NCBI GenBank assembly: GCA_964020085.1
Contig: OZ026598.1
Location: 15,334,930-15,398,929, forward strand
Reading direction: 5' to 3'
DNA length: 64,000 nt
Origin: Micromussa lordhowensis
Lineage: Eukaryota; Cnidaria; Anthozoa; Scleractinia; Lobophylliidae
Shown: positions 38,101-51,661 of the stretch, one piece after another
How positions within the stretch are numbered: position 1 is the first letter of the stretch
Layout: every line of letters begins with the position of its first letter
Position numbers and translations under genes: made by a program
The notes under the pieces: model-generated
What the model was told of the DNA's origin: nothing
The model's database searches: none
The model's input: the letters and a program-made list of their open reading frames with translations, nothing else

Positions 38101-38535
38101 ATGGTTTTCGTCACTTGCTGGTTAGCGTTCATTGCTGTCAGCAATGTCATTGGACACTTTACTAAGAATCGCTGCGATGAAAGGTAAGGGTAAATAACAA
38201 AGATAATAGTTTTCTAATGTCGAATGAGGGAAAAAAAATAAACTATTTCAACTCCGCAAACTGCTTCTCCAATGGCAGCGGCTTGTTGTAAAAGTTCCAC
38301 GACTTTAGTTTTTTGTTAGTATTATCGCAAGAAGAAGCAACTTTCAAGATTTATTTTATTAATATTCTAAATTGCGTTTACAAAATATAATGAGACCAGC
38401 CGTTATGAGAAGAAAGATCAGTTTGCCTTATCGGTGGACCGTGTCCATGGCGACAGTGTAAACAAAAGGGTCGCGTGGCGAGTTGGCGCGGAACATTTGT
38501 TGCCGGTTTTCAGTGTCACGCCATTCAAAATATAA
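38101..38535 (+). CDS. Two-exon gene, unit 27 (intact)
   Basis: Exons 38101-38183 and 38400-38535, no coding change. Confidence 0.5.
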
Positions 38536-39538
38536 ATCAAAACTGTTCAGTAGATGAAGTCCAGAATCTGAGAAAAGAAAGAAGGTAACTATGGCAAAGA
38601 TTCTCGCCAAGATCCAGGTCACAGCAATTTTTCTTCTGCAAGATACGCGGAGAAGCCAAATTTATAGAGATTTGTCGGCCGGAAACCAACAGAAACATCT
38701 TTCACTGAGGTTTGCTACAAAAGGAGAAATTTATCTCTCGAGGAACTCAAAAACGATTAAAATAATACGAGAGTAATTGCGAATTAAAGCTCAAATGATT
38801 TCGATTAGGACAGTGTAACAATAGGTAGTTGTTCTAACTTATGTTCTTGTGAAGAAATGTCTAACTAAGGTGATACGTTTTGTTTATAGACGGCTGAGAA
38901 CTTTGATAGATTCCAGCAATGCACCAAGGAAATGTTTTCCGTTACGTTTAAATCATCTCCTTAAAACCGGTTTGACCTGATCCCAACAAGCTATGTCCGC
39001 CATTTGGAATCATCAAATCCAACCGGTCTCGAACCCAGTCTGACCGGTTTGACAGTGCACCCTCATTGGTTCTCAGACAAGTCTTTGTTGTTTCTCTATA
39101 TAAGCGCGATATCACCCGGATGGTTGGGCGGTACGTTCACTCCAATACAACACACACATCTCTCTTAAAAACTCATGCAATATTCAATAATAAAACTCTT
39201 AAAACAATACATGTTTAACAGTATTCTCTCTCTCAATTTCCTTCACATGTACCTACATGGCCTGCATCTGAATGTGAATGCAGGTTCATAATGGGTAGAA
39301 AGCGTGCAAGACTTTCATGCCAAATGGACAGCGACATCTTTGAGTCCTCAGCTTCTTCCGCTATAGTTTTCCCCTTCTTCTGGTCTCTTCTATAAAATGT
39401 TCTCCACAATCAAACTAGCAACACCACATTCTATCGCGCGCGCAAGATCGCAACGTTTATTATGACACAGTCACTTTAGTCTTCAGAACAAATTCAGGTT
39501 TTCCGTTGTGGCTGGAGTTTCGGCTGTCAACACAGAAA

Positions 39539-39977
39539 ATGGTTTTCGTCACTTGCTGGTTAGCGTTCATTGCTGTCAGCAATGTCATTGGACACTTTAC
39601 TAAGAATCGCTAGCTGCGATGAAAGGTAAGGGTAAATAACAAAGATAATAGTTTTCTAATGTCGAATGAGGGAAAAAAAATAAACTATTTCAACTCCGCA
39701 AACTGCTTCTCCAATGGCAGCGGCTTGTTGTAAAAGTTCCACGACTTTAGTTTTTTGTTAGTATTATCGCAAGAAGAAGCAACTTTCAAGATTTATTTTA
39801 TTAATATTCTAAATTGCGTTTACAAAATATAATGAGACCAGCCGTTATGAGAAGAAAGATCAGTTTGCCTTATCGGTGGACCGTGTCCATGGCGACAGTG
39901 TAATCAAAAGGGTCGCGTGGCGAGTTGGCGCGGAACATTTGTTGCCGGTTTTCAGTGTCACGCCATTCAAAATATAA
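39539..39977 (+). pseudogene. Two-exon gene copy, unit 28: 4-bp insertion, stop after Arg24
   Basis: TAGC at 39611-39614, with Asn49Ile in exon 2 (39842-39977). Confidence 0.45.
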
Positions 39978-40980
39978 ATCAAAACTGTTCAGTAGATGAA
40001 GTCCAGAATCTGAGAAAAGAAAGAAGGTAACTATGGCAAAGACTCTCGCCAAGATCCAGGTCACAGCAATTTTTCTTCTGCAAGATACGCGGAGAAGCCA
40101 AATTTATAGAGATTTGTCGGCCGGAAACCAACAGAAACATCTTTCACTGAGGTTTGCTACAAAAGGAGAAATTTATCTCTCGAGGAACTCAAAAACGATT
40201 AAAATAATACGAGAGTAATTGCGAATTAAAGCTCAAATGATTTCGATTAGGACAGTGTAACAATAGGTAGTTGTTCTAACTTATGTTCTTGTGAAGAAAT
40301 GTCTAACTAAGGTGATACGTTTTGTTTATAGACGGCTGAGAACTTTGATAGATTCCAGCAATGCACCAAGGAAATGTTTTCCGTTACGTTTAAATCATCT
40401 CCTTAAAACCGGTTTGACCTGATCCCAACAAGCTATGTCCGCCATTTGGAATCATCAAATCCAACCGGTCTCGAACCCAGTCTGACCGGTTTGACAGTGC
40501 ACCCTCATTGGTTCTCAGACAAGTCTTTGTTCTTTCTCTATATAAGCGCGATATCACCCGGATGGTTGGGCGGTACGTTCACTCCAATACAACACACACA
40601 TCTCTCTTAAAAACTCATGCAATATTCAATAATAAAACTCTTAAAACAATACATGTTTAACAGTATTCTCTCTCTCAATTTCCTTCACATGTACCTACAT
40701 GGCCTGCATCTGAATGTGAATGCAGGTTCATAATGGGTAGAAAGCGTGCAAGACTTTCATGCCAAATGGACAGCGACATCTTTGAGTCCTCAGCTTCTTC
40801 CGCTATAGTTTTCCCCTTCTTCTGGCCTCTTCTATAAAATGTTCTCCACAATCAAACTAGCAACACCACATTCTATCGCGCGCGCAAGATCGCAACGTTT
40901 ATTATGACACAGTCACTTTAGTCTTCAGAACAAATTCAGGTTTTCCGTTGTGGCTGGAGTTTCGGCTGTCAACACAGAAA

Positions 40981-41416
40981 ATGGTTTTCGTCACTTGTTG
41001 GTTAGCGTTCATTGCTGTCAGCAATGTCATTGGACACTTTACTAAGAATCGCTGCGATGAAAGGTAAGGGTAAATAACAAAGATAATAGTTTTCTAATGT
41101 CGAATGAGGGAAAAAAAATAAACTATTTCAACTCCGCAAACTGCTTCTCCAATGGCAGCGGCTTGTTGTAAAAGTTCCACGACTTTAGTTTTTTTGTTAG
41201 TATTATCGCAAGAAGAAGCAACTTTCAAGATTTATTTTATTAATATTCTAAATTGCGTTTACAAAATATAATGAGACCAGCCGTTATGAGAAGAAAGATC
41301 AGTTTGCCTTATCGGTGGACCGTGTCCATGGCGACAGTGTAAACAAAAGGGTCGCGTGGCGAGTTGGCGCGGAACATTTGTTGCCGGTTTTCAGTGTCAC
41401 GCCATTCAAAATATAA
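40981..41416 (+). CDS. Two-exon gene, unit 29 (intact)
   Basis: Exons 40981-41063 and 41281-41416. Cys6 is TGT rather than TGC, a synonymous change. The intron T-run has one extra T, shared with unit 36. Confidence 0.5.
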
Positions 41417-41796
41417 ATCGAAACTGTTCAGTAGATGAAGTCCAGAATCTGAGAAAAGAAAGAAGGTAACTATGGCAAAGATTCTCGCCAAGATCCAGGT
41501 CACAGCAATTTTTCTTCTGCAAGATACGCGGAGAAGCCAAATTTATAGAGATTTGTCGGCCGGAAACCAACAGAAACATCTTTCACTGAGGTTTGCTACA
41601 AAAGGAGAAATTTATCTCTCGAGGAACTCAAAAACGATTAAAATAATACGAGAGTAATTGCGAATTAAAGCTCAAATGATTTCGATTAGGACAGTGTAAC
41701 AATAGGTAGTTGTTCTAACTTATGTTCTTGTGAAGAAATGTCTAACTAAGGTGATACGTTTTGTTTATAGACGGCTGAGAACTTTGATAGATTCCA

Positions 41797-43026
41797 GCAA
41801 TGCACCAAGGAAATGTTTTCCGTTACGTTTAAATCATCTCCTTAAAACCGGTTTGACCTGATCCCAACAAGCTATGTCCGCCAATTTGAATCATCAAATC
41901 CAACCGGTCTCGAACCCAGTCTGAATGGCCTGCATCTGAATGTGAATGCAGGTTCATAATGGGTAGAAAGCGTGCAAGACTTTCATGCCAAATGGACAGC
42001 GACATCTTTGAGTCCTCAGCTTCTTCCGCTATAGTTTTCCCCTTCTTCTGGTCTCTTCTATAAAATGTTTTCCACAATCAAACTAGCAACACCACATTCT
42101 ATCGCGCGCGCAAGATCGCAACGTTTATTATGACACAGTCACTTTAGTCTTCAGAACAAATTCAGGTTTTCCGTTGTGGCTGGAGTTTCGGCTGTCAACA
42201 CAGAAAATGGTTTTCGTCACTTGCTGGTTAGCGTTCATTGCTGTCAGCAATGTCATTGGACACTTTACTAAGAATCGCTGCGATGAAAGGTAAGGGTAAA
42301 TAACAAAGATAATAGTTTTCTAATGTCGAATGAGGGAAAAAAAATAAACTATTTCAACTCCGCAAACTGCTTCTCCAATGGCAGCGGCTTGTTGTAAAAG
42401 TTCCACGACTTTAGTTTTTTGTTAGTATTATCGCAAGAAGAAGCAACTTTCAAGATTTATTTTATTAATATTCTAAATTGCGTTTACAAAATATAATGAG
42501 ACCAGCCGTTATGAGAAGAAACTGAAGATCAGTTTGCCTTATCGGTGGACCGTGTCCATGGCGACAGTGTAAACAAAAGGGTCGCGTGGCGAGTTGGCGC
42601 GGAACATTTGTTGCCGGTTTTCAGTGTCACGCCATTCAAAATATAAATCAAAACTGTTCCGTAGATGAAGTCCAGAATCTGAGAAAAGAAAGTAGGTAAC
42701 TATGGCAAAGACTCTCGCCAAGATCCAGGTCACAGCAATTTTTCTTCTGCAAGATACGCGGAGAAGCCAAATTTATAGAGATTTGTCGGCCGGAAACCAA
42801 CAGAAACATCTTTCACTGAGGTTTGCTACAAAAGGAGAAATTTATCTCACGAGGAACTCAAAAACGATTAAAATAATACGAGAGTAATTGCGAATTAAAG
42901 CTCAAATGATTTCGATTAGGACAGTGTAAATATAGGTAGTTGTTCTAACTTATGTTCTTGTGAAGAAATGTCTAACTAAGGTGATACGTTTTGTTTATAA
43001 ACGGCTGAGAACTTTGATAGATTCCA
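41797..43026 (+). repeat. Unit 30: 1,230-bp deletion unit lacking CCAAT box and TATA box 1
   Basis: Sequence equivalent to 129-341 of unit 1 (213 bp) is missing, with CAGTCTGA joined directly to ATGGCCTGC near 41924. This removes the third ACCGGTTT site, CCAAT box, TATA box 1, presumed start site and most of the leader ORF. The deletion fuses minus-strand frames into an 82-codon ORF (41829-42077) that I regard as accidental. Confidence 0.95.
42207..42646 (+). pseudogene. Two-exon gene copy, unit 30: 5-bp frameshift in exon 2
   Basis: Exon 1 (42207-42289) and donor are intact. Exon 2 begins at 42506 but reads GAAGAAACTGAAGATC where others have GAAGAAAGATC. These 5 extra bases shift frame after Lys33 and end translation early at the TAA that follows GCGACAGTG. 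The unit also lacks TATA box 1. Confidence 0.45.
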
Positions 43027-43649
43027 GCAATGCACCAAGGAAATGTTTTCCGTTACGTTTAAATCATCTCTTTAAAACCGGTTTGACCTGATCCCAACAA
43101 GCTATGTCCGCCATTTTGAATCATCAAATCCAACCGGTCTCGAACCCAGTCTGACCGGTTTGACAGTGCACCCTCATTGGTTCTCAGACAAGTCTTTGTT
43201 CTTTCTCTATATAAGCGCGATATCACCCGGATGGTTGGGCGGTACGTTCACTCCAATACAACACACACATCTCTCTTAAAAACTCATGCAATATTCAATA
43301 ATAAAACCCTTAAAACAATACATGTTTAACAGTATTCTCTCTCTCAATTTCCTTCACATGTACCTACATGGCCTGCATCTGAATGTGAATGCAGGTTCAT
43401 AATGGGTAGAAAGCGTGCAAGACTTTCATGCCAAATGGACAGCGACATCTTTGAGTCCTCAGCTTCTTCCGCTATAGTTTTCCCCTTCTTCTGGTCTCTT
43501 CTATAAAATGTTTTCCACAATCAAACTAGCAACACCACATTCTATCGCGCGCGCAAGATCGCAACGTTTATTATGACACAGTCACTTTAGTCTTCAGAAC
43601 AAATTCAGGTTTTCCGTTGTGGCTGGAGTTTCGGCTGTCAACACAGAAA

Positions 43650-44083
43650 ATGGTTTTCGTCACTTGCTGGTTAGCGTTCATTGCTGTCAGCAATGTCATT
43701 GGACACTTTACTAAGAATCGCTGCGATGAAAGGTAAGGGTAAATAACAAAGATAATAGTTTTCTAATGTCGAATGAGGGAAAAAAATAAACTATTTCAAC
43801 TCCGCAAACTGCTTCTCCAATGGCAGCGGCTTGTTGTAAAAGTTCCACGACTTTAGTTTTTTGTTAGTATTATCGCAAGAAGAAGCAACTTTCAAGATTT
43901 ATTTTATTAATATTCTAAATTGCGTTTACAAAATATAATGAGACCAGCCGTTATGAGAAGAAAGATCAGTTTGCCTTATCGGTGGACCGTGTCCATGGCG
44001 ACAGTGTAAACAAAAGGGTCGCGTGGCGAGTTGGCGCGGAACATTTGTTGCCGGTTTTCAGTGTCACGCCATTCAAAATATAA
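43650..44083 (+). CDS. Two-exon gene, unit 31 (intact)
   Basis: Exons 43650-43732 and 43948-44083, no coding change. Confidence 0.5.
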
Positions 44084-45086
44084 ATCAAAACTGTTCAGTA
44101 GATGAAGTCCAGAATCTGAGAAAAGAAAGAAGGTAACTATGGCAAAGACTCTCGCCAAGATCCAGGTCACAGCAATTTTTCTTCTGCAAGATACGCGGAG
44201 CAGCCAAATTTATAGAGATTTGTCGGCCGGAAACCAACAGAAACATCTTTCACTGAGGTTTGCTACAAAAGGAGAAATTTATCTCTCGAGGAACTCAAAA
44301 ACGATTAAAATAATACGAGAGTAATTGCGAATTAAAGCTCAAATGATTTCGATTAGGACAGTGTAACAATAGGTAGTTGTTCTAACTTATGTTCTTGTGA
44401 AGAAATGTCTAACTATGGTGATACGTTTTGTTTATAGACGGCTGAGAACTTTGATAGATTCCAGCAATGCACCAAGGAAATGTTTTCCGTTACGTTTAAA
44501 TCATCTCCTTAAAACCGGTTTGACCTGATCCCAACAAGCTATGTCCGCCATTTTGAATCATCAAATCCAACCGGTCTCGAACCCAGTCTGACCGGTTTGA
44601 CAGTGCACCCTCATTGGTTCTCAGACAAGTCTTTGTTCTTTCTCTATATAAGCGCGATATCACCCGGATGGTTGGGCGGTACGTTCACTCCATTACAACA
44701 CACACATCTCTCTTAAAAACTCATGCAATATTCAATAATAAAACCCTTAAAACAATACATGTTTAACAGTATTCTCTCTCTCAATTTCCTTCACATGTAC
44801 CTACATGGCCTGCATCTGAATGTGAATGCAGGTTCATAATGGGTAGAAAGCGTGCAAGACTTTCATGCCAAATGGACAGCGACATCTTTGAGTCCTCAGC
44901 TTCTTCCGCTATAGTTTTCCCCTTCTTCTGGTCTCTTCTATAAAATGTTTTCCACAATCAAACTAGCAACACCACATTCTATCGCGCGCGCAAGATCGCA
45001 ACGTTTATTATGACACAGTCACTTTAGTCTTCAGAACAAATTCAGGTTTTCCGTTGTGGCTGGAGTTTCGGCTGTCAACACAGAAA

Positions 45087-45521
45087 ATGGTTTTCGTCAC
45101 TTGCTGGTTAGCGTTCATTGCTGTCAGCAATGTCATTGGACACTTTACTAAGAATCGCTGCGATGAAAGGTAAGGGTAAATAACAAAGATAATAGTTTTC
45201 TAATGTCGAATGAGGGAAAAAAAATAAACTATTTCAACTCCGCAAACTGCTTCTCCAATGGCAGCGGCTTGTTGTAAAAGTTCCACGACTTTAGTTTCTT
45301 GTTAGTATTATCGCAAGAAGAAGCAACTTTCAAGATTTATTTTATTAATATTCTAAATTGCGTTTACAAAATATAATGAGACCAGCCGTTATGAGAAGAA
45401 AGATCAGTTTGCCTTATCGGTGGACCGTGTCCATGGCGACAGTGTAAACAAAAGGGTCGCGTGGCGAGTTGGCGCGGAACATTTGTTGCCGGTTTTCAGT
45501 GTCACGCCATTCAAAATATAA
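45087..45521 (+). CDS. Two-exon gene, unit 32 (intact)
   Basis: Exons 45087-45169 and 45386-45521. The intron T-run is interrupted (TTTCTTG). The coding sequence is unchanged. Confidence 0.5.
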
Positions 45522-46524
45522 ATCAAAACTGTTCAGTAGATGAAGTCCAGAATCTGAGAAAAGAAAGAAGGTAACTATGGCAAAGATTCTCGCCAAGATC
45601 CAGGTCACAGCAATTTTTCTTCTGCAAGATACGCGGAGAAGCCAAATTTATAGAGATTTGTCGGCCGGAAACCAACAGAAACATCTTTCACTGAGGTTTG
45701 CTACAAAAGGAGAAATTTATCTCTCGAGGAACTCAAAAACGATTAAAATAATACGAGAGTAATTGCGAATTAAAGCTCAAATGATTTCGATTAGGACAGT
45801 GTAACAATAGGTAGTTGTTCTAACTTATGTTCTTGTGAAGAAATGTCTAACTAAGGTGATACGTTTTGTTTATAGACGGCTGAGAACTTTGATAGATTCC
45901 AGCAATGCACCAAGGAAATGTTTTCCGTTACGTTTAAATCATCTCCTTAAAACCGGTTTGACCTGATCCCAACAAGCTATGTCCGCCATTTGGAATCATC
46001 AAATCCAACCGGTCTCGAACCCAGTCTGACCGGTTTGACAGTGCACCCTCATTGGTTCTCAGACAAGTCTTTGTTGTTTCTCTATATAAGCGCGATATCA
46101 CCCGGATGGTTGGGCGGTACGTTCACTCTAATACAACACACACATCTCTCTTAAAAACTCATGCAATATTCAATAATAAAACTCTTAAAACAATACATGT
46201 TTAACAGTATTCTCTCTCTCAATTTCCTTCACATGTACCTACATGGCCTGCATCTGAATGTGAATGCAGGTTCATAATGGGTAGAAAGCGTGCAAGACTT
46301 TCATGCCAAATGGACAGCGACATCTTTGAGTCCTCAGCTTCTTCCGCTATAGTTTTCCCCTTCTTCTGGTCTCTTCTATAAAATGTTTTCCACAATCAAA
46401 CTAGCAACACCACATTCTATCGCGCGCGCAAGATCGCAACGTTTATTATGACACAGTCACTTTAGTCTTCAGAACAAATTCAGGTTTTCCGTTGTGGCTG
46501 GAGTTTCGGCTGTCAACACAGAAA

Positions 46525-46962
46525 ATGGTTTTCGTCACTTGCTGGTTAGCGTTCATTGCTGTCAGCAATGTCATTGGACACTTTACTAAGAATCGCTAGC
46601 TGCGATGAAAAATAAGGGTAAATAACAAAGATAATAGTTTTCTAATGTCGAATGAGGGAAAAAAATAAACTATTTCAACTCCGCAAACTGCTTCTCCAAT
46701 GGCAGCGGCTTGTTGTAAAAGTTCCACGACTTTAGTTTTTTGTTAGTATTATCGCAAGAAGAAGCAACTTTCAAGATTTATTTTATTAATATTCTAAATT
46801 GCGTTTACAAAATATAATGAGACCAGCCGTTATGAGAAGAAAGATCAGTTTGCCTTATCGGTGGACCGTGTCCATGGCGACAGTGTAAACAAAAGGGTCG
46901 CGTGGCGAGTTGGCGCGGAACATTTGTTGCCGGTTTTCAGTGTCACGCCATTCAAAATATAA
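46525..46962 (+). pseudogene. Two-exon gene copy, unit 33: 4-bp insertion and lost donor
   Basis: TAGC at 46597-46600 gives the stop after Arg24. The donor region also reads GAAAAATAAGG instead of GAAAGGTAAGG, so the GT is gone. It is the only unit with both lesions. Asn49 is unchanged. Confidence 0.45.
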
Positions 46963-47965
46963 ATCAAAACTGTTCAGTAGATGAAGTCCAGAATCTGAGA
47001 AAAGAAAGAAGGTAACTATGGCAAAGACTCTCGCCAAGATCCAGGTCACAGCAATTTTTCTTCTGCAAGATACGCGGAGAAGCCAAATTTATAGAGATTT
47101 GTCGGCCGGAAACCAACAGAAACATCTTTCACTGAGGTTTGCTACAAAAGGAGAAATTTATCTCTCGAGGAACTCAAAAACGATTAAAATAATACGAGAG
47201 TAATTGCGAATTAAAGCTCAAATGATTTCGATTAGGACAGTGTAACAATAGGTAGTTGTTCTAACTTATGTTCTTGTGAAGAAATGTCTAACTAAGGTGA
47301 TACGTTTTGTTTATAGACGGCTGAGAACTTTGATAGATTCCAGCAATGCACCAAGGAAATGTTTTCCGTTACGTTTAAATCATCTCCTTAAAACCGGTTT
47401 GACCTGATCCCAACAAGCTATGTCCGCCATTTGGAATCATCAAATCCAACCGGTCTCGAACCCAGTCTGACCGGTTTGACAGTGCACCCTCATTGGTTCT
47501 CAGACAAGTCTTTGTTCTTTCTCTATATAAGCGCGATATCACCCGGATGGTTGGGCGGTACGTTCACTCCAATACAACACACACATCTCTCTTAAAAACT
47601 CATGCAATATTCAATAATAAAACTCTTAAAACAATACATGTTTAACAGTATTCTCTCTCTCAATTTCCTTCACATGTACCTACATGGCCTGCATCTGAAT
47701 GTGAATGCAGGTTCATAATGGGTAGAAAGCGTGCAAGACTTTCATGCCAAATGGACAGCGACATCTTTGAGTCCTCAGCTTCTTCCGCTATAGTTTTCCC
47801 CTTCTTCTGGCCTCTTCTATAAAATGTTCTCCACAATCAAACTAGCAACACCACATTCTATCGCGCGCGCAAGATCGCAACGTTTATTATGACACAGTCA
47901 CTTTAGTCTTCAGAAAAAATTCAGGTTTTCCGTTGTGGCTGGAGTTTCGGCTGTCAACACAGAAA

Positions 47966-48400
47966 ATGGTTTTCGTCACTTGCTGGTTAGCGTTCATTGC
48001 TGTCAGCAATGTCATTGGACACTTTACTAAGAATCGCTGCGATGAAAGGTAAGGGTAAATAACAAAGATAATAGTTTTCTAATGTCGAATGAGGGAAAAA
48101 AAATAAACTATTTCAACTCCGCAAACTGCTTCTCCAATGGCAGCGGCTTGTTGTAAAAGTTCCACGACTTTAGTTTTTTGTTAGTATTATCGCAAGAAGA
48201 AGCAACTTTCAAGATTTATTTTATTAATATTCTAAATTGCGTTTACAAAATATAATGAGACCAGCCGTTATGAGAAGAAAGATCAGTTTGCCTTATCGGT
48301 GGACCGTGTCCATGGCGACAGTGTAAACAAAAGGGTCGCGTGGCGAGTTGGCGCGGAACATTTGTTGCCGGTTTTCAGTGTCACGCCATTCAAAATATAA
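47966..48400 (+). CDS. Two-exon gene, unit 34 (intact)
   Basis: Exons 47966-48048 and 48265-48400, no coding change. Confidence 0.5.
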
Positions 48401-49403
48401 ATCAAAACTGTTCAGTAGATGAAGTCCAGAATCTGAGAAAAGAAAGAAGGTAACTATGGCAAAGATTCTCGCCAAGATCCAGGTCACAGCAATTTTTCTT
48501 CTGCAAGATACGCGGAGAAGCCAAATTTATAGAGATTTGTCGGCCGGAAACCAACAGAAACATCTTTCACTGAGGTTTGCTACAAAAGGAGAAATTTATC
48601 TCTCGAGGAACTCAAAAACGATTAAAATAATACGAGAGTAATTGCGAATTAAAGCTCAAATGATTTCGATTAGGACAGTGTAACAATAGGTAGTTGTTCT
48701 AACTTATGTTCTTGTGAAGAAATGTCTAACTAAGGTGATACGTTTTGTTTATAGACGGCTGAGAACTTTGATAGATTCCAGCAATGCACCAAGGAAATGT
48801 TTTCCGTTACGTTTAAATCATCTCCTTAAAACCGGTTTGACCTGATCCCAACAAGCTATGTCCGCCATTTGGAATCATCAAATCCAACCGGTCTCGAACC
48901 CAGTCTGACCGGTTTGACAGTGCACCCTCATTGGTTCTCAGACAAGTCTTTGTTCTTTCTCTATATAAGCGCGATATCACCCGGATGGTTGGGCGGTACG
49001 TTCACTCCAATACAACACACACATCTCTCTTAAAAACTCATGCAATATTCAATAATAAAACTCTTAAAACAATACATGTTTAACAGTATTCTCTCTCTCA
49101 ATTTCCTTCACATGTACCTACATGGCCTGCATCTGAATGTGAATGCAGGTTCATAATGGGTAGAAAGCGTGCAAGACTTTCATGCCAAATGGACAGCGAC
49201 ATCTTTGAGTCCTCAGCTTCTTCCGCTATAGTTTTCCCCTTCTTCTGGTCTCTTCTATAAAATGTTCTCCACAATCAAACTAGCAACACCACATTCTATC
49301 GCGCGCGCAAGATCGCAACGTTTATTATGACACAGTCACTTTAGTCTTCAGAACAAATTCAGGTTTTCCGTTGTGGCTGGAGTTTCGGCTGTCAACACAG
49401 AAA

Positions 49404-49842
49404 ATGGTTTTCGTCACTTGCTGGTTAGCGTTCATTGCTGTCAGCAATGTCATTGGACACTTTACTAAGAATCGCTAGCTGCGATGAAAGGTAAGGGTAA
49501 ATAACAAAGATAATAGTTTTCTAATGTCGAATGAGGGAAAAAAAATAAACTATTTCAACTCCGCAAACTGCTTCTCCAATGGCAGCGGCTTGTTGTAAAA
49601 GTTCCACGACTTTAGTTTTTTGTTAGTATTATCGCAAGAAGAAGCAACTTTCAAGATTTATTTTATTAATATTCTAAATTGCGTTTACAAAATATAATGA
49701 GACCAGCCGTTATGAGAAGAAAGATCAGTTTGCCTTATCGGTGGACCGTGTCCATGGCGACAGTGTAATCAAAAGGGTCGCGTGGCGAGTTGGCGCGGAA
49801 CATTTGTTGCCGGTTTTCAGTGTCACGCCATTCAAAATATAA
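49404..49842 (+). pseudogene. Two-exon gene copy, unit 35: 4-bp insertion, stop after Arg24
   Basis: TAGC at 49476-49479 and Asn49Ile. It is the counterpart of unit 28, 9,865 bp away. Confidence 0.45.
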
Positions 49843-50845
49843 ATCAAAACTGTTCAGTAGATGAAGTCCAGAATCTGAGAAAAGAAAGAAGGTAACTATG
49901 GCAAAGACTCTCGCCAAGATCCAGGTGACAGCAATTTTTCTTCTGCAAGATACGCGGAGAAGCCAAATTTATAGAGATTTGTCGGCCGGAAACCAACAGA
50001 AACATCTTTCACTGAGGTTTGCTACAAAAGGAGAAATTTATCTCTCGAGGAACTCAAAAACGATTAAAATAATACGAGAGTAATTGCGAATTAAAGCTCA
50101 AATGATTTCGATTAGGACAGTGTAACAATAGGTAGTTGTTCTAACTTATGTTCTTGTGAAGAAATGTCTAACTAAGGTGATACGTTTTGTTTATAGACGG
50201 CTGAGAACTTTGATAGATTCCAGCAATGCACCAAGGAAATGTTTTCCGTTACGTTTAAATCATCTCCTTAAAACCGGTTTGACCTGATCCCAACAAGCTA
50301 TGTCCGCCATTTGGAATCATCAAATCCAACCGGTCTCGAACCCAGTCTGACCGGTTTGACAGTGCACCCTCATTGGTTCTCAGACAAGTCTTTGTTCTTT
50401 CTCTATATAAGCGCGATATCACCCGGATGGTTGGGCGGTACGTTCACTCCAATACAACACACACATCTCTCTTAAAAACTCATGCAATATTCAATAATAA
50501 AACTCTTAAAACAATACATGTTTAACAGTATTCTCTCTCTCAATTTCCTTCACATGTACCTACATGGCCTGCATCTGAATGTGAATGCAGGTTCATAATG
50601 GGTAGAAAGCGTGCAAGACTTTCATGCCAAATGGACAGCGACATCTTTGAGTCCTCAGCTTCTTCCGCTATAGTTTTCCCCTTCTTCTGGCCTCTTCTAT
50701 AAAATGTTCTCCACAATCAAACTAGCAACACCACATTCTATCGCGCGCGCAAGATCGCAACGTTTATTATGACACAGTCACTTTAGTCTTCAGAACAAAT
50801 TCAGGTTTTCCGTTGTGGCTGGAGTTTCGGCTGTCAACACAGAAA

Positions 50846-51281
50846 ATGGTTTTCGTCACTTGCTGGTTAGCGTTCATTGCTGTCAGCAATGTCATTGGAC
50901 ACTTTACTAAGAATCGCTGCGATGAAAGGTAAGGGTAAATAACAAAGATAATAGTTTTCTAATGTCGAATGAGGGAAAAAAAATAAACTATTTCAACTCC
51001 GCAAACTGCTTCTCCAATGGCAGCGGCTTGTTGTAAAAGTTCCACGACTTTAGTTTTTTTGTTAGTATTATCGCAAGAAGAAGCAACTTTCAAGATTTAT
51101 TTTATTAATATTCTAAATTGCGTTTACAAAATATAATGAGACCAGCCGTTATGAGAAGAAAGATCAGTTTGCCTTATCGGTGGACCGTGTCCATGGCGAC
51201 AGTGTAAACAAAAGGGTCGCGTGGCGAGTTGGCGCGGAACATTTGTTGCCGGTTTTCAGTGTCACGCCATTCAAAATATAA
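50846..51281 (+). CDS. Two-exon gene, unit 36 (intact)
   Basis: Exons 50846-50928 and 51146-51281. It shares the extra intron T with unit 29 but not its Cys6 TGT. Confidence 0.5.
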
Positions 51282-51661
51282 ATCAAAACTGTTCAGTAGA
51301 TGAAGTCCAGAATCTGAGAAAAGAAAGAAGGTAACTATGGCAAAGACTCTCGCCAAGATCCAGGTCACAGCAATTTTTCTTCTGCAAGATACGCGGAGAA
51401 GCCAAATTTATAGAGATTTGTCGGCCGGAAACCAACAGAAACATCTTTCACTGAGGTTTGCTACAAAAGGAGAAATTTATCTCTCGAGGAACTCAAAAAC
51501 GATTAAAATAATACGAGAGTAATTGCGAATTAAAGCTCAAATGATTTCGATTAGGACAGTGTAACAATAGGTAGTTGTTCTAACTTATGTTCTTGTGAAG
51601 AAATGTCTAACTAAGGTGATACGTTTTGTTTATAGACGGCTGAGAACTTTGATAGATTCCA

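Larger units (their letters stand above)
28838..40357. repeat. Dimeric higher-order repeat: four 2,880-bp A-B dimers
   Basis: Unit starts 28838, 31718, 34598, 37478 and 40358 are spaced exactly 2,880 bp. In each dimer the first unit (1,438 bp) has an intact gene and the AAGATTCTCG variant in the 3' region. The second (1,442 bp) has the TAGC insertion. Three of the four B units also have GTAATC. A fifth dimer is at 47343-50222. Confidence 0.85.
37478..43026. repeat. Four-unit block (units 27-30), duplicated at 47343-52891
   Basis: Units 27-30 and 34-37 have identical lengths (1438, 1442, 1439, 1230) at a constant offset of 9,865 bp. They share the TAGC insertion, the extra intron T and the 213-bp deletion in the same order. 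A few single-base differences separate the two blocks. Confidence 0.85.

Noticed and set aside
41829..42077. 82-codon minus-strand ORF in units 30 and 37
   Set aside because: Created by the 213-bp deletion joining two unrelated stretches, with a non-ATG start and no homologue in normal units.
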